Source of the DNA: Desulfofustis glycolicus DSM 9705
GTDB lineage: Bacteria; Desulfobacterota; Desulfobulbia; Desulfobulbales; Desulfocapsaceae
Direction: 5' to 3'
DNA length: 46,849 nt
Assembly: GCF_900130015.1 (NCBI RefSeq)
Contig: NZ_FQXS01000033.1
Span: forward strand, 1-46,849
Numbering within the stretch: position 1 is the stretch's first letter; each line of letters opens with the position of its first letter. Position numbers and translations under genes: made by a program. Below are positions 9,134 to 16,967 of this stretch, piece after piece. The notes beneath the pieces were generated by a model. That model was not told the origin of the DNA and did not search any database. It worked only from the letters and a program-made list of their open reading frames with translations.

Positions 9134-9649
9134 ATGAAAAAATCTACCGATACCGTCGACCTGAGCGCCAGCCTCGAAGACTATATCGAAGCGATCTACC
9201 ACATCGTTGAAGAAAAACTGGTTGCCCGCAGCAAGGATATCGCCTCCCGGCTCGACGTCAGCCGCGCCTCGGTAACGGAAGCCCTGCGGGCGCTGGCCAA
9301 GAAGGATCTAATCAACTACTCGCCGTACGAAGCGATCACCATGACTGAACAAGGCCGGCGGGTGGCTGAGGATGTCATTTACCGGCACGACTCGCTGAAA
9401 CGCTTTTTCACCGAAGTGCTGGCCATCAAACCCGATCTGGCCGAAGAAGCGGCCTGCAAGATCGAGCACGCGGCGCCGCCGGTGGTGATCAGCCGGATGA
9501 TCGATTTTATCACGTTCCTGCAAGTTTGCCCGCGTGGCGGCGACGATTTGCTCAACGGCTTTGCCGATTACTGCCGGCACGGGTCCACCAGGATCGACTG
9601 CAGCAAATGCATCTCTTCCTGTCTCGACGGCTCAGGCGGCAAATCCTGA
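9134..9649 (+). CDS. DtxR/MntR-family metal-dependent regulator
   Basis: A 171-residue protein. The N-terminal winged helix (residues 10-75, with the recognition stretch IASRLDVSRASVTEALRALA) is followed by the DtxR dimerisation/metal-binding region, including the helix RHDSLKRFFTEVLAI and the EEAACKIEHAAPP segment, where Cys, Glu and His line the metal site. The last 45 residues are rich in Cys (VCPRGG, DYCRHG, IDCSKCISSC), a pattern seen in many Deltaproteobacterial members. Such proteins sense Fe(II) or Mn(II) and repress metal-uptake genes. No transporter is next to it here, so its regulon lies elsewhere. The ribosome site is weak; the ATG at 9134 is chosen because the fold begins right after it. 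Confidence 0.85.
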   Translation: MKKSTDTVDLSASLEDYIEAIYHIVEEKLVARSKDIASRLDVSRASVTEALRALAKKDLINYSPYEAITMTEQGRRVAEDVIYRHDSLKRFFTEVLAIKPDLAEEAACKIEHAAPPVVISRMIDFITFLQVCPRGGDDLLNGFADYCRHGSTRIDCSKCISSCLDGSGGKS

Positions 9650-9652
9650 CCA

Positions 9653-9877
9653 TCATTTCTTGCCGCCGAGCAAGGCGGCCAGTTCCTCCGCTTCCGGAAA
9701 TCGCCCGAGTTTCTTTTTTGAAAAAACCAGCTGTCCGTCTACGGTTACCTCGAACACTCCCCCGGACGAAGCGACCAGTTCAATATCGGCATCGAATCGG
9801 CGGCGCAATTCGTCTCCCAGACTGGAAGCACGTGGCTGATAATTTCACACCTGGCAATATTCTATGACCGCTTTCAT
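9653..9877 (-). CDS. SelW/Rdx-family selenoprotein, UGA decoded as selenocysteine
   Basis: A 74-residue gene that ordinary frame-calling misses because codon 11 is TGA. Read as Sec (U), the start is MKAVIEYCQVUNYQPRASSL, giving the CxxU redox motif (Cys8-Sec11) followed by the YxPRA stretch of the SelW/SelT/Rdx thioredoxin-like family. The body has the expected GGVFEVTVDGQLVFSKK and GRFPEAEEL segments and ends in TGA at 9655-9653. An AGGAGC ribosome site lies 8 bases before the ATG. Sixteen bases after the UGA the mRNA can form a short stem (CUUCC/GGGAG) with loop AGUCU, the position and size of a bacterial SECIS. The stop is 3 bases beyond the convergent regulator stop. It should be a small cytosolic thiol-redox protein. 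Confidence 0.88.
9794..9847 (-). promoter_or_regulatory. Candidate bacterial SECIS element with Sec UGA
   Basis: The Sec codon is at 9847-9845. The following mRNA can pair CUUCC with GGGAG around the five-base loop AGUCU, starting 16 bases after the UGA, which fits the spacing SelB needs. No structure calculation was done; this is by eye. Confidence 0.55.
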
Positions 9878-10198
9878 GAATTCTGCTCCTGATCGAGTTT
9901 TATATCAAAATCGGCGGAACAGGTTTTAACCTGTCCCCCGCTCACTTTCACTAACCGGATCTTCCGACCACGGCGTCGATTTTCTTCGTTCGTTGTGACC
10001 TCTGGTCATGGGCGTTATATGCGAATAGGTGTTCCGGATTGATGGTCGACTCTTCCTGCCATTATACAGTAATCACTGGACAATTCGACCCCAAAATGAC
10101 CTTTTCCAGGTCCCACCGTATGCACGTCATCGACTTTTGCCCGCAGGCTGATTATGCTGTCCCGAGAATAAGACGACCGCATCCCCTGTTGCCGAACC
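9878..10198. other. Intergenic stretch with a palindromic repeat
   Basis: Separates the selenoprotein gene from the dGTPase-like gene, so it must carry promoters in both directions. It contains the palindrome around 9919-9934. No further gene or terminator was recognised. Confidence 0.4.
9919..9934. repeat. ACAGGTT palindrome, dispersed repeat copy 2
   Basis: ACAGGTT then TT then AACCTGT, flanked by C/G-rich bases as in the copy at 6216-6235. Both copies lie in intergenic DNA and bracket the recN-regulator-selenoprotein segment. Confidence 0.5.
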
Positions 10199-11392
10199 AT
10201 GACCGCACCCCCGGATTATAGCCCGATGTTCGAGTTGCTCGCCGCTCTCAACGACGAAGAAACCAGGCGCCTCTCCCCGGCCGCCGCCCTCAGTGCCGAC
10301 GGCCGCCGCCGCAGGGCGGAAGAACGAATCGGTTATCGCCAGCACTTTGCCCAGGACGCCGATCGCATCCTCCATTCCCGTGCCTACACCCGCTACATCG
10401 ACAAGACCCAGGTATTCTGCCTGATCAGTAACGACCACATCACCCACCGGGTGCTGCATGTCCAGCTGGTTTCACGTATCGCCCGGACCATCGGCCGCTT
10501 CCTGCGCCTCAACGAGGACCTGATTGAGGCCATCGCGCTTGGCCATGATATCGGTCACCCGCCGTTCGGCCACGCCGGCGAGCACGTTCTCAGCTCGCTG
10601 TGTAGCGTCCACGATCTACCGCCGTTTCAACACAATATCCAATCGGTCCGGGCTCTGGAACGTTTGGAGCGCAAGGGGCGCGGATGGAATCTGACCCTGC
10701 AGACCCTGGACGGTATCCTCTGCCATGACGGCGAAGTACATGCCGCCCGCCTGGCTCCGGAACCGCTCGGCGATTTTGCCGGCTTCGACGCCAAGCTCAC
10801 CGCGAAATCCGCCGACCCGGCGATTAACCTGCTGCCGATGACCCTCGAAGCCTGTGTGGTCCGCCTCGCAGATACCGTCGCCTATATCGGCAGGGATATC
10901 GAGGATGCCATCATCCTCGGTCTGATCCGCCGCGACGACATCCCCGCCGGTCCCCGCCAGCTGCTCGGCGAGACCAACGGCTCGATCGTTTACTCGCTGG
11001 TCACCGACCTGATCGGTCACAGCCGGGTCACACCGCCCGACTGCCCTCTGACTGCCGGAACGGACTATATCGGCTTCAGCCAGCCGGTGGCTGAAGCGCT
11101 CGACGAATTGAAACGATTCAACTATGAAAAAATCTACCTGAGCCAGCAGACCCGGCAGCATATACCGATGATCGAGCGCTGTTATCGGGACCTTTTTTCC
11201 TTCTATCTGCGCCATCTGGAAGACGGCACTTCCGACCGGCTTCATGTCGACCTGATGGGCGATCTGGAAGACAGTTACACTCGCTACCAGCCGCCGGCAG
11301 CCAGGGTTCGCGATTTCATCGCCGGCATGACCGACGACTACTTTCTGGCCCAGGCCGCCGCTATCGGCTGCCCTGTCCCACCGCGACTCTGA
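10199..11392 (+). CDS. dgt: dGTPase-like HD-domain dNTP triphosphohydrolase
   Basis: These enzymes split dGTP or other dNTPs into the deoxynucleoside and tripolyphosphate and so tune the nucleotide pool. The 397-residue protein has the family layout: an N-terminal region with SRAYTRYIDKTQVF (RxLxxKTQV-like), then THRVLHVQLVSRIART with metal-binding His83, and the HD pair His116-Asp117 inside LGHDIGHPPFGHAGE. A later ADTVAYIGRDIEDA supplies the final metal ligand (Asp). The length fits the short (Thermus/Deltaproteobacterial type) branch rather than the 505-residue E. coli Dgt. No clear ribosome site precedes the ATG, so the start may be slightly different. The next gene begins shortly after its stop, probably co-transcribed. 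Confidence 0.88.
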   Translation: MTAPPDYSPMFELLAALNDEETRRLSPAAALSADGRRRRAEERIGYRQHFAQDADRILHSRAYTRYIDKTQVFCLISNDHITHRVLHVQLVSRIARTIGRFLRLNEDLIEAIALGHDIGHPPFGHAGEHVLSSLCSVHDLPPFQHNIQSVRALERLERKGRGWNLTLQTLDGILCHDGEVHAARLAPEPLGDFAGFDAKLTAKSADPAINLLPMTLEACVVRLADTVAYIGRDIEDAIILGLIRRDDIPAGPRQLLGETNGSIVYSLVTDLIGHSRVTPPDCPLTAGTDYIGFSQPVAEALDELKRFNYEKIYLSQQTRQHIPMIERCYRDLFSFYLRHLEDGTSDRLHVDLMGDLEDSYTRYQPPAARVRDFIAGMTDDYFLAQAAAIGCPVPPRL

Positions 11393-11415
11393 CGGATATG
11401 GGTTGCACCGGAGCA

Positions 11416-12225
11416 ATGACGCTCGTTCGGCTGATCATCATTTTGTTCGCAATCGTGCTGTTCGGCCCCGCCAAAGCGACCGCAGCGTCCGGCGAGACGC
11501 TGTCGATTCACGTGGTCGATGTCGGTCAAGGGGACGCGATGATCCTGCACCAGCCCGGCGTCTGCACTGCGCTGATCGACGCCGGCGGTCTGCTTTTCGG
11601 CCATCGGGTCACCGAAAAGCTGCAGGAACTGGGGCTCTCCGAGATCGACCTGGCCATCATCAGTCATCCCCACCTCGACCACTTCGGCGGTCTGTTCGAC
11701 CTGCTGCCGCGGGTCGGCATCAAAGAACTCTACGACAATGGCGGCAGCAATCCGGTCCCGGACTATTTCGACGACTATCTGGCGCTGCGCAGCAGCCTCC
11801 AAGGAAAAACATTGCGGCGCGGTGACCGTCTGACCTGCGGCGACCTCGAGCTTGCCGTTCTCCATCCGGAGAAACCGCCGCAACCGCAGGATGATATCAA
11901 CGGCTCTTCATTGGTATTGCTGGTAACCTTTGGCGATTTCCGGTTGCTCCACCTCGGCGACCTGTCCGGCGCCGCGGAAAGAACCTTTCTCGATCGCACC
12001 GACGACCTGCGCGCCGATCTTTTGAAAATAGCCCATCACGGCGCCGCCGACGCCACCGCCCCGGAACTGCTGGCCCGCAGTCGGCCGGATCTGGCGGTAA
12101 TCAGCTGCGGCCCCGACAACCGCATCGGCGCCCCGGCCGAGCAGGTCCTGCAGCGGTTGCAGGCCGCAGGTATCCCGGTCCGGCGTACTGACCGGGAAGG
12201 CACCATTTCGCTGACGATCAGATAA
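11416..12225 (+). CDS. Exported ComEC-type metallo-beta-lactamase-fold hydrolase
   Basis: About 269 residues. An N-terminal signal peptide (one Arg, hydrophobic core, cleavage near ATAASG) sends it across the inner membrane. The mature part starts with IHVVDVGQGDAMIL, typical of the ComEC/Rec2 C-terminal metallo-beta-lactamase branch, and contains the zinc motif HPHLDHFGG, then LLHLGDLS and KIAHHGAADA as further metal-binding loops. ComEC itself has a membrane channel, which is absent; standalone periplasmic versions are thought to act on nucleic acids or phosphodiesters, but the substrate is unknown. A start at 11398 is possible; 11416 is preferred because it gives a compact signal sequence, though its GGAG box is only two bases away. 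Confidence 0.8.
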   Translation: MTLVRLIIILFAIVLFGPAKATAASGETLSIHVVDVGQGDAMILHQPGVCTALIDAGGLLFGHRVTEKLQELGLSEIDLAIISHPHLDHFGGLFDLLPRVGIKELYDNGGSNPVPDYFDDYLALRSSLQGKTLRRGDRLTCGDLELAVLHPEKPPQPQDDINGSSLVLLVTFGDFRLLHLGDLSGAAERTFLDRTDDLRADLLKIAHHGAADATAPELLARSRPDLAVISCGPDNRIGAPAEQVLQRLQAAGIPVRRTDREGTISLTIR

Positions 12226-12236
12226 CCAGGCAAACG

Positions 12237-14339
12237 CTATTTTTTCAACCAGAGGCGCAGTCCGGTAAGAGCGGCGGCGGCAACGGCGATCACCGCCACC
12301 AGGAGCAAGTAGCTGCCGAGATCCGGATTTCGCAGCGAGGCGGCAAGGCGGTCGGTAACTGCCGCCAGCGCCGTGATAGCCGGCAGCATGCCGATCAGCG
12401 TGCCGAGTTGGAAGTCGCGCCAGCGGAGACGGGACACCCCGGCAATGAGGTTGATCAGCGAGAACGGGGCGACCGGGACGACGCGCAAGGTAATCACCGC
12501 AATCAGGCCGGAGTTGGAGAGCCGGCGGTCGAGACGGTTGACCAGGCCGCCACCGAAGCGATCGATCATGTCTTTCCCGAGAACGCGTCCCAGGAAAAAC
12601 AGGCAGAGCGCGCTGAGTTGCGTTCCGAGCAGCGCATAGGCAAATCCCCACCACGGCCCGAAAATGATCAGGCTGCCGATCACCATCAACGTAACCGGGA
12701 CAGCGGCGCAGCCGCCGACAATAAACGCCGCCAGCACCAGCAGCGGTGTAAACCGCCCATCCTTGAGCCAGGCTCCCACCGAGTGGACCGTCTCGATGTC
12801 GAGCCATTGATTCAACGGCGTCCAGCGCCATGCGGCGGCCAACCCGAGCACGGCGGCGATCAGGAGACCACCGGTTACAAGGTGTCGGTACGCCGGTTTT
12901 CGCTGTTTGCGACCGACAAAATAATCGAGCAGGCCGGTCGGTTCGATCGGCTTTTCCGGATCGAGAAGCTCGGACTCCGGGACCAGCCGATCGACATCTT
13001 CAGCAACCGTGCCGTCAAGCGGGACAAGCGTCCGTTCACCGTCGCACAGCGCTTCGATGGCCTCGATCAACGAGCCTCGCTCCGACCGCTGCCGGGCCAC
13101 GTCGGCGGCGGAAACCCCGAGATGCTCGGCCAGCAGGCGGTTGCACAGGGAGCCGATGGTCTGTTCATCATCACTGTCCGGGCGAGCGGCGACGGCAAGA
13201 TCGCACTCGGAATCGAGTCCCAGGGAACGATTACTCAGATTCGACGAACCGACACGAACCACTCGATCATCGATCACCATGAGTTTGGCATGTACCATCA
13301 GGTCGACCGGTGGCTTGACGGCCAGTCTCGGGTAATAGATGCGTAGACGATCACCGCGGTCCGCCTCACGCAGCAGGACCATGATCCGCCCCCGCAAGAC
13401 ATCCATGGTGTGTTGCTCCAGCCAGCCCCCGGTCTGCTTCGGCAACACGATAACGATTTCCGGGCCGGTATCCTGCGACAACGACGCCTGCAACGCTTCA
13501 CCGATCCGGTAGGAACTGAGATATTGATTTTCGATATAGATGTACCGGCGCGCCGCTGCGATCATATCGAGATAGAGGCGCTCCACTTCACGTATTTCAG
13601 CATGCCCCCGATACAGCGGCATGGTCCGGGCGATCGCCACGTCGATATCGTGAAAGACCGGCTCGACACTCTCCGGCCAGGGTGCCCTGTCATCCGAGGG
13701 CCGGACATCAGGCAGCCGTTTTCCCACAGCCCGCTGCCAACGCTCTCGGGCCAACTCGCCAAGGGCCGCCGCAGCCGCCCCGTCAACGACCATCTGGATG
13801 TCGTGAAACGGCGGATACGATTTACCCTCGGGATCGATGCGTTGCGGATCGTCCGGCTTGTGCTCTGACGTGTCCCAGCGCCATTTGCTCACATCCAGGC
13901 CACCGGCAAAGGCGAGCGCATCATCGATTACGACCACTTTCTGGTGCTGGGAACCGCCGACGGGATGACAATCATCAAGACGGAAATGAATATTGCGATG
14001 ACTGCGCCAGGTCAGCCTGTAGCGGGGGAAAAATTCTCGCTCCAGTGCGTAGATCATCGCAAAATCCCAGCTCAGCAAGTAAATCTCGAGCTGTCGCTGT
14101 CGCTTGGCGACAAAATCAAGAAACGCACCCAACGTGCTTGGCGTATCACCTCCATCACCGTTGCGGATCAGTCGCACTTCGCTGTGCAGGTCCCAGCCGA
14201 GAATAAAAACAGACCGGCGTGCCTGGAGTATCGCCTCGTGCAGGGCCTGAAAATAATCCTTGCCATCGACCAACACGGCAACGCGATCACCACGCCGCAC
14301 CCGCCAGCAATTCTCAGATGGTTTAAAGCATTCGCTCAT
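12237..14339 (-). CDS. Phospholipase D fused to a DedA/VTT membrane domain
   Basis: A 700-residue fusion. The first 450 residues are a phospholipase D/transphosphatidylase with two HxKxxxxD motifs: His132-Lys134-Asp139 (HQKVVVIDD) and His350-Lys352-Asp357 (HAKLMVIDD), the second followed by the usual SNLSNRSLGLDSECD segment. Residues about 490-700 form a multi-helix VTT (SNARE-associated/DedA) domain with the re-entrant signature around GPWWGFAYALLGTQL and NLIAGVSRLRWRDF; VTT proteins move or scramble lipids. PLD-VTT fusions are known in several Proteobacteria and suggest lipid head-group exchange coupled to lipid transport at the inner membrane. It ends 11 bases from the convergent hydrolase gene and is probably co-transcribed with the MgtC-like gene 54 bases upstream. 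Confidence 0.88.
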   Translation of the reverse strand: MSECFKPSENCWRVRRGDRVAVLVDGKDYFQALHEAILQARRSVFILGWDLHSEVRLIRNGDGGDTPSTLGAFLDFVAKRQRQLEIYLLSWDFAMIYALEREFFPRYRLTWRSHRNIHFRLDDCHPVGGSQHQKVVVIDDALAFAGGLDVSKWRWDTSEHKPDDPQRIDPEGKSYPPFHDIQMVVDGAAAAALGELARERWQRAVGKRLPDVRPSDDRAPWPESVEPVFHDIDVAIARTMPLYRGHAEIREVERLYLDMIAAARRYIYIENQYLSSYRIGEALQASLSQDTGPEIVIVLPKQTGGWLEQHTMDVLRGRIMVLLREADRGDRLRIYYPRLAVKPPVDLMVHAKLMVIDDRVVRVGSSNLSNRSLGLDSECDLAVAARPDSDDEQTIGSLCNRLLAEHLGVSAADVARQRSERGSLIEAIEALCDGERTLVPLDGTVAEDVDRLVPESELLDPEKPIEPTGLLDYFVGRKQRKPAYRHLVTGGLLIAAVLGLAAAWRWTPLNQWLDIETVHSVGAWLKDGRFTPLLVLAAFIVGGCAAVPVTLMVIGSLIIFGPWWGFAYALLGTQLSALCLFFLGRVLGKDMIDRFGGGLVNRLDRRLSNSGLIAVITLRVVPVAPFSLINLIAGVSRLRWRDFQLGTLIGMLPAITALAAVTDRLAASLRNPDLGSYLLLVAVIAVAAAALTGLRLWLKK

Positions 14340-14393
14340 TTCTCAATCGATACCGGAAAACGGTGGAAAAACGTACCCGTGACGGCAAACGCA

Positions 14394-15653
14394 TCACCAC
14401 AGCAGCACAACGAGCAGTCCCGGCAGCATCGCAACGCCCATAAACACGGGCAGACGAATCGCCTGCCTGGTGCCGCTGATGGTGGCAAACATGATTCCCT
14501 TGACCAAGGTATTGGTCGCACACGCAAGCAAAATCCCGACGATAGCGACATCGGCCTGCGCGGGCTGCCGGGCGGATTTGGCAAGAGACAGCGTAATGGC
14601 ATCGACGTCCATTATCCCCGAGACCACCGACAGGGCGTAGACACCGTAGTCGCCGAACCAGGCTTTCATCGCCTCCGACAACAGCAGGATAGCGGCCAGC
14701 AGGACACCGAATTGCAGGGCCATGCCGAGTTGCAGGGGATTTTTCACCTCGACATCCCGACTCACATCCGGGCTGCTCCGGCCGCCGCGCAGCCAGAGCC
14801 AGACAAAACCGGCGAGCAATCCGATGCACATCATGCTGAGCGGCAACCACATCCGGGCGAGCAGGCCCGGGTAGACGACGAATATCTCGATCATCACCCG
14901 CAGGAACATGATCGCCGACGCCAACAGGACCCCGCCGGCAAACAGCCGGTAGCGCTGACGCTGTTTGGCCAATCGCGCCAGACTGACGGTTACCGCGGTA
15001 GAAGACGCCAGGGCGCCGACGATGGCCGTCATGATCAGGCCGGCACGCTCACCGAGTATCTTCATGCCGACGTAGCCGAGAAAAGACAGCCCGGAGATCA
15101 GCACCACCATCAGCCAGGTCCAGAAAGGATTCATCACCTGCCACGGTCCATACCCCTGATTCGGCAACAGGGGCAGCAAAACGACCGAGATGATCAGCAA
15201 TTTGGCGCCGGCAAAGAAATCCTGCGGCGAGATCATATGCAGCCAGGAATGCAGCACCGGCTTGTAGCCCAATAGAGAGATGACCACCACGGTAACCGCC
15301 ATTGCCGGAACGACAGCACCGTACGCCGCCCAGGCGGCCAGCACGAAGACCAGCATCATGGAAAAAGCAGTCGTCGTCCCCAGGTCCTGATCTTCCTGGA
15401 CATCGAGGACATGTGCGGTGATACTGAGAGCAGCCACTACGATGAAGGCGACGCCGACAAACCAGCCGCCGACTTCCCGACCCAACAACACCGCTACGCC
15501 GCCGAGCAGACCGATCAGGCTGAAGGTGCGCAGACCGGCGATACGCGAACCCTCTTCGCCATCGCGATCGCTCCAACTCCGCTCGATCCCGACCAGCAGG
15601 CCGATAGCCAGCGACACCGCCAGCGTGATCACACTTTGATAGGTGTCTTCCAT
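14394..15653 (-). CDS. MgtC/SapB-DUF4010 family membrane protein
   Basis: A roughly 419-residue multi-pass membrane protein. The N-terminal part (AVSLAIGLLVGIERSW, then GLRTFSLIGLLGGVA) is the MgtC/SapB signature, and the rest is the DUF4010 region with about eight further helices, including SVVSGIMDVDAITLSLA. The family is linked to magnesium homeostasis and acid survival, but the transported substrate of this branch is not known. The frame extends upstream to 15740; the ATG at 15653 is chosen because the family pattern starts directly after it and the upstream 29 residues look unrelated. No good ribosome site marks either start. Confidence 0.78.
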   Translation of the reverse strand: MEDTYQSVITLAVSLAIGLLVGIERSWSDRDGEEGSRIAGLRTFSLIGLLGGVAVLLGREVGGWFVGVAFIVVAALSITAHVLDVQEDQDLGTTTAFSMMLVFVLAAWAAYGAVVPAMAVTVVVISLLGYKPVLHSWLHMISPQDFFAGAKLLIISVVLLPLLPNQGYGPWQVMNPFWTWLMVVLISGLSFLGYVGMKILGERAGLIMTAIVGALASSTAVTVSLARLAKQRQRYRLFAGGVLLASAIMFLRVMIEIFVVYPGLLARMWLPLSMMCIGLLAGFVWLWLRGGRSSPDVSRDVEVKNPLQLGMALQFGVLLAAILLLSEAMKAWFGDYGVYALSVVSGIMDVDAITLSLAKSARQPAQADVAIVGILLACATNTLVKGIMFATISGTRQAIRLPVFMGVAMLPGLLVVLLW

Positions 15654-15891
15654 CGCACTGAGTTTTCTGGTCTGCAAAGGACGAGTAACCGCCGGCAACG
15701 CGTTCCCGGACAACCGACAAAGGCGGGACGGCACCGACACTGGAGAGTCTTGACACTACCCAGTCTCGGCCGCATTTGTCAATATCGTCGCTCACTGGCT
15801 ACGGCACCTGCGGTGATAATCATCGGGCCGATCCCGGCCTGATCTGGTATTATTGACGCAACAATTCACCGTCACCGCAGGAGACACGACA

Positions 15892-16779
15892 ATGACCACA
15901 GAAAAAACCGTCGGCTTCATCGGGCTGGGTCGCATGGGCGCGCCGATGGCCGGAAACCTCGCCCGAGCCGGGTACAAGCTGGTCCTGTTCGACCGGCAGT
16001 CGGACATCACCAATCGCCTTGCCGAACAGTGCGGCGGGCGGGCGGCGACCACTCCGGCCGAAGTCGGCCGGAGCGCCTCGGTGGTGATTACCATGTTGCC
16101 CGACAGCACCGCCGTCAGGCAGGTTGTTCTCGGCGATGGCCGGGAATGGGGCATCGCCGACGCGGCACCGGTGGGCACCATTTTTGTCGACATGAGCTCC
16201 TCCGCTCCGGCCGATACGAGAGGACTGGCCGGCGAACTCCAGCAGCGCTCGTTGTCGCTCATCGACGCCCCGGTATCGGGCGGCGTCGCCAAGGCTGTCA
16301 GCGGGACGCTGACCATCATCACCGGCGGCGAGCCCGCCTTGATCGAATCCATCTCGCCGCTGCTGCTGGCCATGGGCAGCAGCTGTATCCATGCCGGCCC
16401 GATCGGCGCCGCCCACGCGATGAAGGCTCTCAACAACTACGTGTCCGCCGCCGGACTGGCCGCCGCGTCCGAAGCGCTGCGTATCGGCAGCACCTTCGGC
16501 ATCGACCCGGCGGTCATGGTCGATATCTTCAACGCCTCGACCGGCCGCAACAACAGCACGGAGAACAAGTTTCACCAATTCATCCTGCCGCAGACCTTCG
16601 CCTCCGGCTTCTCCCTCGGCCTGATGGCCAAAGACCTCGATCTGGCGCGCGATCTCGCCGACACCTCGGGTGAGTTCGCACCACTGCTCAAGCGTTGCGC
16701 GGAACTCTGGCGCCAGGCCGCCGAAGCGCTTGGCCCCGACGCCGACCACACCGAATTCATTCGGTTCACCAGGAACTGA
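15892..16779 (+). CDS. NAD(P)-dependent beta-hydroxyacid dehydrogenase
   Basis: A 295-residue member of the 3-hydroxyisobutyrate dehydrogenase/GLYR family of cytosolic oxidoreductases acting on short beta-hydroxyacids or succinic/glyoxylic semialdehyde. It shows the dinucleotide fold GFIGLGRMGAPMAGNLARAG near the N-terminus, the substrate-binding DAPVSGGVAKA around residue 120, and the catalytic-Lys helix (AMKALNNYVSAAG) around residue 170, then the GFSLGLMAKDLDLA segment of the all-helical C-terminal domain. The ATG at 15892 is chosen over 15853 since AGGAGA lies nine bases before it and the fold begins just after. The substrate cannot be deduced. Confidence 0.85.
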   Translation: MTTEKTVGFIGLGRMGAPMAGNLARAGYKLVLFDRQSDITNRLAEQCGGRAATTPAEVGRSASVVITMLPDSTAVRQVVLGDGREWGIADAAPVGTIFVDMSSSAPADTRGLAGELQQRSLSLIDAPVSGGVAKAVSGTLTIITGGEPALIESISPLLLAMGSSCIHAGPIGAAHAMKALNNYVSAAGLAAASEALRIGSTFGIDPAVMVDIFNASTGRNNSTENKFHQFILPQTFASGFSLGLMAKDLDLARDLADTSGEFAPLLKRCAELWRQAAEALGPDADHTEFIRFTRN

Positions 16780-16888
16780 CCCGGTCGACGACGCCGCGCC
16801 ATCGCCGGCACCAAGGAAGCTCAACGCAACGTTTGCGCCCCCGCCGACCGCCCGGTTCGGCCGACATCATCGCCGCAAAAAAATCCGC

Positions 16889-16917
16889 TTGCATACATAC
16901 ACGGATGTATGTATATA
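16889..16917 (+). promoter_or_regulatory. Promoter overlapping an AcrR-type operator, efflux operon
   Basis: A -35 box TTGCAT (16889-16894) and a -10 box TATATA (16912-16917) are 17 bases apart. Between and over them lies a perfect inverted repeat with arms ATACATACA (16893-16901) and TGTATGTAT (16906-16914) around CGGA. The E. coli AcrR operator has the same TACATACA/TGTATGTA arms. Binding by the TetR-family protein encoded at the end of the operon would block RNA polymerase. Confidence 0.8.
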
Positions 16918-16967
16918 GGGAGGTTTCGTAATCACCTCTTCTCTCTTTTATAACAAGGATGATTGAT

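Noticed and set aside
12408-13346. 312-codon plus-strand frame
   Set aside because: Antisense shadow of the phospholipase D-VTT gene.
13944-15275. 443-codon plus-strand frame
   Set aside because: Spans the antisense of two convincing minus-strand genes.
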